This document shows, piece after piece, positions 34,287 through 42,208 of a stretch of 64,000 nucleotides of DNA (the stretch's first letter is position 1; each line of letters begins with the position of its first letter). The position numbers were made by a program, and so were the translations under genes. The DNA lies in assembly GCF_000621585.1 (NCBI RefSeq), contig NZ_KK211309.1, forward strand, positions 1 through 64,000, written 5' to 3'. Source of the stretch: [Eubacterium] cellulosolvens LD2006 (lineage in GTDB: Bacteria; Bacillota; Clostridia; Lachnospirales; Lachnospiraceae). A model generated the notes under the pieces. It made no database searches and was not told where the DNA came from. It saw only the letters and a program-made list of their open reading frames with translations.

Positions 34287-37200
34287 ATGGGAAAAAAGAA
34301 GATTTTAGCTGTAATTGCTACTTGTCTGCTTGCGATGGCGTGTCCTTATATCGTGACAGCGGGCGAAGCTGAAAAACAGGACGTATCCGTTGAGACACAG
34401 AACGGCACAGAGATGATAAATGGAGCGTCTGACGTCATTTGTTCCGGGGATTGTTCTGCAACATCAGAAGATCATGTGAAGTGGAAAGTTGTAGGAAAAC
34501 AAAACGGGAAGATGAAATTGATCGTTTACGGATCGGGAAGAATGTACGATGCTATTACGAAGAAGGATAATTGCGTGACTTATTATCGTTCCTTGCTAGA
34601 GCTTGCTCAAGTTCAATTTAATCAACAAGATAAAAATCAACTTGATCGACAAGCGCTTGAGGTTGAGGAAATTGAAATTTGTCAGGGCGTGAAAAACGTT
34701 GGTAGTGGCGTTTTTCGGGGTGGGTACTCCGACGGAAGAGGAGGGTATGTGTGCTTCGCCGATAACGTTAAGGAGATACGGCTTCCTAAAGGATTGACAT
34801 CGGTCGGAGATGAGGCGTTTAAGGATATGGGGAACCTAAAAAAATTAACATTTCAAGAGGGATTAACATCAATCGGTGATTCCGTATTCGATGGGTGCGG
34901 AATTGAAGAGGTGGATCTTCCTGAGGGATTAACATCGATTCCCAGTTACACATTTCATGGTTGTCCGCTTGTAAAAGTAAGTATTCCCAAAAGTGTGACG
35001 AAAATTGAAGTTGGTACATTTAGAGACTGTGGCGCCCTTGAAGAGATAGAACTTCCGGAAGGATTAACTTCAATCGCTTCACACGCATTTAGCGGTTGTC
35101 GTAGTCTTAAGGAGATCACTCTTCCGTCAAGCTTGACTTCAATCGATGCTTACGCATTTTACGGTTGTAGCAGTCTCAAGGAGATCGCCCTTCCGGAAGG
35201 AATAACATCAATCAGTGATGACGCATTTTGCGGTTGTAGCAGTCTCAAGGAGATCGCCCTTCCGGAAGGAATAACATCAATCAGTGATGACGCATTTTGC
35301 GGTTGTAGCAGTCTCAAGGAGATCACCCTTCCGGAAGGAATAACATCAATCAGTGATAACGCATTTTCCGGTTGTAGTAGTCTCAAGGAGATCACTCTTC
35401 CAGAAGTAATAACATCAATCGCGAATCTCGCATTTTACGGTTGTAGTAGTCTCAAGGAGATCACTCTTCCTGAAGGAATAACATCAATCAGTGATGGCGC
35501 ATTTTACGATTGCAGTAGTCTCAAGGAGATCGCTCTTCCAAAAGGATTAACTTCAATCGGTCGTGATGCATTTTACGGTTGTAGTGGTTTGGAAAAAGTG
35601 AGTATTCCAAGCGGAGCGAAAACGTATGAGCTAGATGATTGGCCATTTCATGGGTGTTGTATTAAAGAGTTGGTTACTGAAACATATTGGGAGGGTATGG
35701 GAAGTTCTTTTATTGGAGACAATTTTGAAAAAGTGACCATATTAGCGAATATAACGAAAATTGAAGATCTTGCATTTTGTCAACGTAGCAATTTGAAAGA
35801 GATAATACTTCCGGCAAGCTTGACTTCAATCGGGAATAGAGCATTTATCGATTGTAGCAGTCTCAAGGAGATCACCCTTCCGGAAGGAATAACATCAATC
35901 AGTGAAGATACATTTGAGCGTTGTAGCAGTCTCAAGGAGATCATTCTTCCGGAAGGAATAACATCAATCGGGAATGGAGCATTTGCCGGTTGTAGTAGTC
36001 TCAAGGAGATCACCCTTCCGGAAAGCTTGACTACAATCGGGAATGCAGCATTTAGGGATTGTAGTAGTCTCAAGGAGATCACCCTTCCTGAAGGAATAAC
36101 ATCAATCAGTGATGGTGCATTTAACGGTTGTATCAGTCTCGAGGAGATCAATCTTCCGGAAGGATTAACTTCGATCGGAGATGATGCATTTGATGCTTGT
36201 AGTAGTCTCGAGGAGATCAATCTTCCGGAAAGCTTGACTTCAATCGGTCGCGGTGCGTTTAATTTCTGCAGCAGTCTCAAGGAGATCGCCCTTCCGGAAG
36301 GAATAACATCAATCAGTGATGACGCATTTGGCGGTTGTAGTAGTCTCAAGGAGATCACTCTTCCGGAAGGAATAACATCAATCGGTTCTAGTGCATTTTC
36401 CGGTTGTAGTAGTCTCAAGGATATCACTCTTCCGAAAGGATTAACTTCAATCGATAGGTATGCATTTGCTGACTGCACCAGCCTTGAAAAGATTGTTATT
36501 CCTACGGGAGTATCGGAACTTGGAAAAGCCGTTTTTGAAGGATGTAGTTCTCTCGAATGTGTGAGCCTGCCCAAAGGACTTACGTCTATCGATCAATATG
36601 CATTTCGTTTATGTGAGAAGTTGAAAGAGATTGATATTCCGACAGGTGTAAATTATGTGGGGCGTAGAGCATTTGAAGGGTGCAGTAGCCTGAAAGAGTT
36701 GAGTTTTCCTGAAGGAGTGAAAAAAATTTGTGAGAGCGTATGTTCGCACTGTACAAATTTAAGAACTCTTCGATTGCCACACTCTTTGGAGCTGATTTAT
36801 ATTGTAAATGGTCCTACTGATTATGGAGACAATGTTAAAGGATTCAAGGAAGCAAATTCATTAACAGATATTTATTACAATGGAACAAAAGAGGAGTGGA
36901 GAAAAGCTAAAAAGGCGTTTGTTCAACCGGTGGCCAGATACGGAATTGGGCCTCAGGGCACCCCAGATCCTTATGATGAGGCAGAATATGTAACTGATTA
37001 TACAGAGGAGGGAGTTACCATACATTTCCTCGGTTCGGAGAATCCTTCGGCATCGCCGTCTGTGAAACCGACGACAAAACCAGCTGCGACAGGAACACCA
37101 AAGCCTACAGTGGCACCATCGGAAGTGAAGACGGTTGCGATGCGACGGTTATATAATTCGTATACCAAGGAACACTTCTATACTTCGGATACGCATGAGA

Positions 37201-37547
37201 AAGATGTTCTTGTGAAAAACGGATGGAAATATGAGGGAATCGGTTGGTATGCGCCGTCGAATTCCGGAACTCCCGTTTATCGACTTTACAATCCTATCGT
37301 CAAGGATCATCACTATACAACCGACGCTCATGAGAAAGATGTTTTGTCATCGAAATACGGATGGAAGTATGAGGGTATCGGCTGGTATTCGGATGACTCG
37401 AAGGGTATTCCGCTGTACCGCAGATACTGTCCCGGTCTTAAAACCGGCGCACATCATTATACGAAGGATCTTGGAGAAGCGAAGCATCTGGTTACTGTAG
37501 GATGGAGAGACGAGGGTGTTGCCTGGTACGGATTGAAGAGTAGCTAA
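34287..37547 (+). CDS. BspA-like leucine-rich repeat surface protein with DUF5648 repeats
   Basis: The 1086-residue secreted protein has a signal peptide (1-26) nearly identical to the 25298 product. Next come VICSGDCSATSEDHVKW and IVYGSGRMYD, then about 30 LRR_5 units of 23 residues (pattern CSSLKEI.LPEGITSI...AF.G) from about 140 to 850. A Ser/Thr/Pro linker with PTTKPAATGTPKPTVAP follows near 925-945, then three DUF5648-type units (KEHFYTSDTHEKDVL, DHHYTTDAHEKDVL, GAHHYTKD) to the end. Such LRRs bind host or environmental ligands; here plant fibre or mucin is only a guess. No LPXTG or dockerin is seen. Expression may depend on the upstream insertion sequence. Confidence 0.92.
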   Translation: MGKKKILAVIATCLLAMACPYIVTAGEAEKQDVSVETQNGTEMINGASDVICSGDCSATSEDHVKWKVVGKQNGKMKLIVYGSGRMYDAITKKDNCVTYYRSLLELAQVQFNQQDKNQLDRQALEVEEIEICQGVKNVGSGVFRGGYSDGRGGYVCFADNVKEIRLPKGLTSVGDEAFKDMGNLKKLTFQEGLTSIGDSVFDGCGIEEVDLPEGLTSIPSYTFHGCPLVKVSIPKSVTKIEVGTFRDCGALEEIELPEGLTSIASHAFSGCRSLKEITLPSSLTSIDAYAFYGCSSLKEIALPEGITSISDDAFCGCSSLKEIALPEGITSISDDAFCGCSSLKEITLPEGITSISDNAFSGCSSLKEITLPEVITSIANLAFYGCSSLKEITLPEGITSISDGAFYDCSSLKEIALPKGLTSIGRDAFYGCSGLEKVSIPSGAKTYELDDWPFHGCCIKELVTETYWEGMGSSFIGDNFEKVTILANITKIEDLAFCQRSNLKEIILPASLTSIGNRAFIDCSSLKEITLPEGITSISEDTFERCSSLKEIILPEGITSIGNGAFAGCSSLKEITLPESLTTIGNAAFRDCSSLKEITLPEGITSISDGAFNGCISLEEINLPEGLTSIGDDAFDACSSLEEINLPESLTSIGRGAFNFCSSLKEIALPEGITSISDDAFGGCSSLKEITLPEGITSIGSSAFSGCSSLKDITLPKGLTSIDRYAFADCTSLEKIVIPTGVSELGKAVFEGCSSLECVSLPKGLTSIDQYAFRLCEKLKEIDIPTGVNYVGRRAFEGCSSLKELSFPEGVKKICESVCSHCTNLRTLRLPHSLELIYIVNGPTDYGDNVKGFKEANSLTDIYYNGTKEEWRKAKKAFVQPVARYGIGPQGTPDPYDEAEYVTDYTEEGVTIHFLGSENPSASPSVKPTTKPAATGTPKPTVAPSEVKTVAMRRLYNSYTKEHFYTSDTHEKDVLVKNGWKYEGIGWYAPSNSGTPVYRLYNPIVKDHHYTTDAHEKDVLSSKYGWKYEGIGWYSDDSKGIPLYRRYCPGLKTGAHHYTKDLGEAKHLVTVGWRDEGVAWYGLKSS
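35166..35303 (+). repeat. Exact 69-bp tandem duplication inside the LRR gene
   Basis: Units 35166-35234 and 35235-35303 appear identical base for base and each encodes one 23-residue LRR. Unit 35304-35372 differs slightly, and 36267-36335 is another near copy. Such recent duplications can expand or contract by slippage while keeping frame. Confidence 0.88.
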
Positions 37548-37626
37548 AGAGTCTGCAGTTAACGGCACAATGAGAACACGATACCGGCAACGCGCTTATA
37601 ATATGTGAACATAGATGGATCGCATA

Positions 37627-37675
37627 GCGGTCGGCAGAGATTCGGTAGAGAGCCGGATCTTCCGGCCGCTTTTTG
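37627..37675 (+). terminator. R4 terminator behind the LRR gene
   Basis: GCGGTCGGCAGA...TTCGG pairs with CCGGA...TCTTCCGGCCGC, followed by TTTTT. Close copy of 32575-32622. Confidence 0.85.
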
Positions 37676-37939
37676 CTGCCAAGGGAAATTCTAGATATCC
37701 ATTCGTGAGCCAAAACATTACATCGCCCGTTTGCGGACTTGTGATATGCCGGGCGAACGGTAGGAAGTCGAGGAGAGAAGCGCGAGCATAGCGGAGCCGG
37801 TGGAGGACTGTCTGAGCGAACAATGCGTAAATTATATAATGAAAGAAAGTTCGCGAGTTTCCGGAAACGGCTCCAAATAAGCGGCGGAGCGTTTCCAACG
37901 AGACGACGTGTTCGCCCGACATGTCGCAAGGCCGCAAAC
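37676..37939 (-). repeat. R4 tail plus R3 partial inverted copy d
   Basis: 37676-37765 repeats the TGCTGCCAAG...CATTACATCGCCCGTTTGCGG block found at 32623. From GTCGAGG (37768) to 37939 it is the inverse of the R3 middle, like 31358-31517. No gene is visible; minus-strand frames are repeat-derived. The remaining 37940-38057 holds nothing recognised before the next gene. Confidence 0.75.
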
Positions 37940-38057
37940 TACTTTCCAAAACCGGTCATCTATATATCTTGAACGCACTCACCCTGAGGTCTATCATAGG
38001 TACTGTATGTATTGGCAATTGCTTGTAACAACAGAAAGGTAATAAAGTGGTCGGGTT

Positions 38058-38597
38058 ATGGAAAACATTTTGTATATGAACGCTGTTCTCCCCTATACGT
38101 ACATGCTGGTGATTTATCTGCTCAGTAAGAATACGGAACTCTGGAAGGAGATCGGCATGAGGGTTTATGGAGTCTGCGGCATCGGTATCCTTGTGCAGAT
38201 TCTGGTGACGCTGATTGTCACGGTGCTCTCTGTGGACGCAAAAAAGCTGGCAGAGGTGAATCTGAGGGTCAAACTCATACAGATTCCGTTTTACATCATT
38301 TATTTTTTGATGGCGTCGATGCTCTTCGCCCTGCTGATGGCTCTGATGGGAATTGGTATTTTCTTCCTTCCGGTTCTTCTGGCAGTGGACGCCGCTATTT
38401 TTGCAACTACACTGATACCCGCGGAGTTCTGCGCGGTTGCGCTTAAGACGGTCAACAGGATCTCCGCCGGAAGGATGGTTGCCTATCTGATTTTCAGTTC
38501 CTGGTACTGCGTGGATCTTATTCCTGCGTTCATGATGCGCCACGATTTCAGAAAACAGACAAAACTTCTGTACCCGCCTCAGAATCCGTGGAGATAA
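38058..38597 (+). CDS. Hypothetical integral membrane protein
   Basis: This 179-residue protein has about four hydrophobic segments: residues 9-22, 38-60, 75-105 with a long LMASMLFALLMALMGIGIFF run, and 110-135. A C-terminal region of mixed character ends RKQTKLLYPPQNPWR. I do not recognise the family. The RBS is weak (AAAGGTAATAAAG upstream). It marks the end of the repeat-rich island and shares no evident function with the CapA-like gene 150 bases on. Confidence 0.65.
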   Translation: MENILYMNAVLPYTYMLVIYLLSKNTELWKEIGMRVYGVCGIGILVQILVTLIVTVLSVDAKKLAEVNLRVKLIQIPFYIIYFLMASMLFALLMALMGIGIFFLPVLLAVDAAIFATTLIPAEFCAVALKTVNRISAGRMVAYLIFSSWYCVDLIPAFMMRHDFRKQTKLLYPPQNPWR

Positions 38598-38753
38598 AGC
38601 AAAGTAGTGATTTTCGGATGTTTATCCCGGTCTTGGCGTTATTTGGAAAAACCTGATATCAGTTTTGTGCTTTTTAGGGTATAATGATGTGATGTGAAGC
38701 AACCGCTTCCCGAAAACAGGCTGTACAAACAGTAAATGACAGGAGACGGAAGT

Positions 38754-40334
38754 ATGACGGATAATAATAAAACACAGGACGTCAGGGCGGACAGGCTGAA
38801 TCGTCCAAGAAAGCTTTCTGCGATGGAGGAAGTTGATCTTCAGGAAGAGCTCCGGGAGATGGAGCAGGAGGAAGAACTGATCCGGAGGGAAGCCAAGGCC
38901 AGAAGAGAAAAGCGGGAGCAGCGTCGTCTCCGGGAAGAAAAACAGGAGAATTTTTTGAGACGTATCATATGCACTGCGTTTCTGGTGACGGTGGCGGTTA
39001 TCCTGATCGTTCTTCTTGCTGTATATATAAGAACCGGGAGTAAACACAGCGGCAGGGCAGAGGAAACCCTTGCCGGAAACGGTTCTGTGACAGGTGTCAG
39101 TGACGATGGAGTATCCGGAAAGACCGGAAGTGCATCTTTGAGAGAGGTCATCGGAAAGGGCGAGAAGACAGAAGCAGATCAGGTGAAACTGTCCGCGGTC
39201 GGGGACAATCTGATTTCACAGAGAATCCTGGATCAGGCGTTGGAGAGAGGAAATGGCACGTATGATTTCGCATATGTGTACGCGGATATGGCGGAGTTCT
39301 TCGGCGCGCATGAGCTGAACTGGGTGGATGTGGAGACAGTCATCAATGAAAAAATCGAGCCGGCGGGGTATCCGACGTTCTCCACGCCGTCGCAGGACGG
39401 CCGGGATTTAAGGGCGGCGGGACTGAATATCTTCAGCCTCAGCAACAATCACACGAATGATCTCGGACTTGAGGGAATCGAGGCGGCCGGCGATTTCTGG
39501 ACGAAGTTTACGTCGTCCGATAAAAATATCCTCACGACGGGACTTTGGAAAACAAAGAACGGAAGCGGACAACTCTCGGGGTTGACGTCTTCTTATGAGC
39601 AAAAAGGACTCCACGCCCAGCCGGATGTCTATGCGTATGAGATTCCGGTGTATACCTGTGAGAATGGCCGGAAGGTGGCTTTTCTCTCTTATGCCGAAAT
39701 GTCGAATCTGGATGAGACCGGAGATATTTACGGAACGCCGGAGGGCGCGTCCTCGCGGATTATCTACACATACGAGACGGATCTTATCCGTGCGCAGATT
39801 CAAAAGGCAAAAGAGCTGGCGGATGCGGTTGTTGTATCCTGCCACTGGGGTGAGGAAGACAGTCATGAGGTCAATGACACGCAGAAGAGTCTGGCGGCGA
39901 ATCTCGCTGAGTGGGGGGCCGATCTCATCATCGGCGATCATCCGCATGTTGTGCAGGACGGAGCCTGGATCAGCGCGTCAGACGGACGGAGAGTATTCTG
40001 CGTGTACTCGCTGGGGAATTTTGTCTCGACACAGGAACAGCCGGATGAGATCATCGGAGTCGCTCTGGACTGCACCCTGAGTTTTACGGGAGAGGGGGAG
40101 AAGACTTCTGTTGAAATAAAGGAGCCGAAACTTGTCCCGATCGTGACCCATTACGGCGAGGGCGGGACCGACGTGAAAGTCTGCCTTTTTTCGGAGTACA
40201 CCGAAGAACAGGCGGCATCCAACGGCATGAACGCGCTTCTTAAAGAGAACGGATCGACAGAAATGTTCACCCTGAAGTATATCCGCAGTATTCTCGAGAA
40301 AAACATCAGCAAAGAATTTCTGAAAATAGAATAG
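38754..40334 (+). CDS. CapA-family protein (PGA_cap metallophosphatase fold)
   Basis: This 526-residue protein has a charged, helical cytosolic N-terminus (1-65, rich in Glu/Arg), one transmembrane helix near 70-92, and an extracytoplasmic CapA domain. Visible motifs are SAVGDNLIS near 145, SNNHTNDLG, CHWGEEDSHEV, GDHPHVVQ and YSLGNFVS. CapA proteins act in poly-gamma-glutamate or other capsule export, and many relatives have unknown roles. No capB or capC is nearby, so poly-gamma-glutamate is not implied. ATG 38754 follows AGGAGACGG; a TATAAT box lies at 38680. Confidence 0.9.
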   Translation: MTDNNKTQDVRADRLNRPRKLSAMEEVDLQEELREMEQEEELIRREAKARREKREQRRLREEKQENFLRRIICTAFLVTVAVILIVLLAVYIRTGSKHSGRAEETLAGNGSVTGVSDDGVSGKTGSASLREVIGKGEKTEADQVKLSAVGDNLISQRILDQALERGNGTYDFAYVYADMAEFFGAHELNWVDVETVINEKIEPAGYPTFSTPSQDGRDLRAAGLNIFSLSNNHTNDLGLEGIEAAGDFWTKFTSSDKNILTTGLWKTKNGSGQLSGLTSSYEQKGLHAQPDVYAYEIPVYTCENGRKVAFLSYAEMSNLDETGDIYGTPEGASSRIIYTYETDLIRAQIQKAKELADAVVVSCHWGEEDSHEVNDTQKSLAANLAEWGADLIIGDHPHVVQDGAWISASDGRRVFCVYSLGNFVSTQEQPDEIIGVALDCTLSFTGEGEKTSVEIKEPKLVPIVTHYGEGGTDVKVCLFSEYTEEQAASNGMNALLKENGSTEMFTLKYIRSILEKNISKEFLKIE

Positions 40335-40350
40335 GATCGGAACGAAGAAA

Positions 40351-40381
40351 AGGGATATGCCCCGCAGGCATGTCCCTTTTA
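40351..40381 (+). terminator. Intrinsic terminator behind the CapA gene
   Basis: AGGGATATGCC pairs with GGCATGTCCCT around CCGCA with one G-T pair, followed by TTTT. Confidence 0.9.
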
Positions 40382-40432
40382 AATTACAGAAAACTTCCGA
40401 TATTTTTTTTCGAAACCGTATTCGTCAAGAAC

Positions 40433-40461
40433 TGGACATTGAATTGGCAGAATATTATAAT
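40433..40461 (+). promoter_or_regulatory. Promoter of the radical SAM gene
   Basis: TGGACA (40433-40438), a 17-bp spacer and TATAAT (40456-40461). The TTGGAGGG RBS lies about 25 bases behind. Confidence 0.78.
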
Positions 40462-40504
40462 AATATTGTGTAATAAATGAAAACTATTGGAGGGTTTTAT
40501 TAAA

Positions 40505-41908
40505 ATGGCAAACGCAATTGTGCATGCTGCAGAGCGAAAAGCCTTTGAACTTGTGCTCAGCCAGGTGATCAAGACGGCGGGTAAAGATGGGGGATATCTC
40601 AAAGTTATTGATATGGCGCAGAAATTTCTCGGCGATACCTGGGCGCCCGAGGCGTTTGAAAAACTGAGGACAAATTTTGGTAAAGGACAGAAATGGGCAA
40701 ATTTCTTTGACCGTGTCCTTCAGAATATTGATCCGGATGTATTGAAGGGAATGTTTCTCTCCTTTGGCTTTGAGATGGGCTATGTGGGATACCACGAGAC
40801 CAGAAAGAATGCTGAGAAATACGGAGTGAACGTGCCGTGGGTAATCCTTTTCGATCCGACGTCGGCCTGCAATCTCCGCTGCAAGGGATGCTGGGCCGCG
40901 GAGTACAGTCATCAGCTGAATCTTTCTTTTGAAGATATGGACAGGATTGTAACCGAGGGAAAAGCGCTTGGCACGCACGGCTATGTGATGACGGGCGGCG
41001 AGCCGACCATCCGCAGAGATGATATTTTCCGGTTGGCGAAAAAACACAAAGATTGCGGCTTTATGATTTTTACGAACGGAACACTGGTGGATCAGTCGTT
41101 CTGCGACGAAATAAAGGCCTGCAAAAACATTTTGCTCTCGCTGTCGATCGAGGGGCTGGAGACGGCCACGGACAGCAGAAGAGGAGAGGGTGTATTTGAC
41201 AAGGTTATGGCGACGATGGATCTGCTTCGCGAGAACCGTCTGCCTTACGGAACCTCGATCTGCTACACCAGTCAGAATTATCAGGCAGTCACTTCGGACG
41301 AATTCTATGACTTCCTGATTGAAAAGGGCGTTCTCTTCAGCTGGTACTTCCACTTCATGCCGACCGGCAACAACACGACGATGGATCTTGTGCCGACGCC
41401 GGAACAGAGGGAGTATATGTATCACCGTGTCCGTGAGATCAGAGGCTTTGAGGGCGGAAAGGAAATCTTCCTGATGGATTTCCAGAACGACGGAGAGTGG
41501 GTATCCGGCTGTATCGCCGGCGGAAAGGCATACTGCCATATCAATCCGGCAGGAGATGTGGAGCCCTGTGTGTTCATACATTACTCCGGGGCAAATATCC
41601 ACGACAAGAGTCTTCTGGAATGCCTGCAGCAGCCGCTGTTCCGGGCATATCACGACGGACAGCCGTTCAGCGATAATCTGCTTCGTCCCTGCCCGATGCT
41701 GGAAAATCCGGCGAAGCTCTACAAGATGGTTCACGATACCGGAGCAAAGTCCACCGATATGCAGGATCCGGAGGAGGTCGATCATCTGGCGAGAAAAGTG
41801 GAACAGTACGCAAAGGACTGGGCACCGGTGGCCGAGAAGCTCTGGGCTTCGGATCACCCGGATTACAGACAGAAGGAAGAATCCGAAATCGAAGGCGTTG
41901 TTTTTTGA
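40505..41908 (+). CDS. Radical SAM protein with Cys-rich C-terminal region
   Basis: This 467-residue protein has a helical N-terminal region of about 115 residues, then the radical SAM core with DPTSACNLRCKGCW near 118-131 (CxxxCxxC) and VMTGGEPTIRRDD. The C-terminal part has GCIAGGKAYCHINPAGDVEPC near 337-357, a SPASM-like arrangement that usually holds extra Fe-S clusters, as in peptide- and protein-modifying enzymes. No precursor peptide gene is seen beside it. The substrate is unknown. ATG 40505 follows TTGGAGGG; a TTG inside the SD is rejected. It has its own promoter and no operon partners. Confidence 0.88.
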   Translation: MANAIVHAAERKAFELVLSQVIKTAGKDGGYLKVIDMAQKFLGDTWAPEAFEKLRTNFGKGQKWANFFDRVLQNIDPDVLKGMFLSFGFEMGYVGYHETRKNAEKYGVNVPWVILFDPTSACNLRCKGCWAAEYSHQLNLSFEDMDRIVTEGKALGTHGYVMTGGEPTIRRDDIFRLAKKHKDCGFMIFTNGTLVDQSFCDEIKACKNILLSLSIEGLETATDSRRGEGVFDKVMATMDLLRENRLPYGTSICYTSQNYQAVTSDEFYDFLIEKGVLFSWYFHFMPTGNNTTMDLVPTPEQREYMYHRVREIRGFEGGKEIFLMDFQNDGEWVSGCIAGGKAYCHINPAGDVEPCVFIHYSGANIHDKSLLECLQQPLFRAYHDGQPFSDNLLRPCPMLENPAKLYKMVHDTGAKSTDMQDPEEVDHLARKVEQYAKDWAPVAEKLWASDHPDYRQKEESEIEGVVF

Positions 41909-42208
41909 GGGACGGGGAAGGATTCCCGCCTGCGAAAAATAAAAGACCCGGCAGAACAACGGCGTAAACCTACACGCGCGGCAGGCCGGCTTTGCAAATA
42001 TTGCACAAATTCAAAGTAAATAATTTGGGACAGATCGGAGAAAATTTTTATACGTAATCAGAAGATCGTAATATAAAACGATGCATCCGGATGTTACCAT
42101 ATTTTTATTGTCCTGCAGTGCCGTTTGTGCAAGAAAGACGGACATAAAACTGCGGACGCAACTATTCACGGGGGGTCCCCAAAGCGGGGACAGAAATTGG
42201 AGGTAGAT
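41909..42208 (+). other. 300-base leader before the first GH9 gene
   Basis: No gene is seen. Near the end, GCAGT (42116) can pair with ACTGC (42151), enclosing CCGTTT/AGACGG. A second hairpin GGTCCCC/GGGGAC lies at 42173-42192, just before the RBS TTGGAGGT. A possible promoter is TTGGGA near 42026 with TTATAC 17 bp on. The fold could control the cellulase gene, but no known riboswitch class fits. Confidence 0.45.

Noticed and set aside
35100-36500. Regular short repeats resembling a CRISPR array
   Set aside because: The repeats are in-frame 69-bp LRR codons with no unique spacers and no cas genes.
38754-40334. Poly-gamma-glutamate capsule locus
   Set aside because: Only a CapA-like gene is present; capB and capC ligase genes are not nearby.
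42120-42195. Possible c-di-GMP riboswitch (GGACGCAACTA string before the GH9 gene)
   Set aside because: The GCAAAC motif and GAAA-capped stem expected upstream are absent, and the order of elements does not fit.
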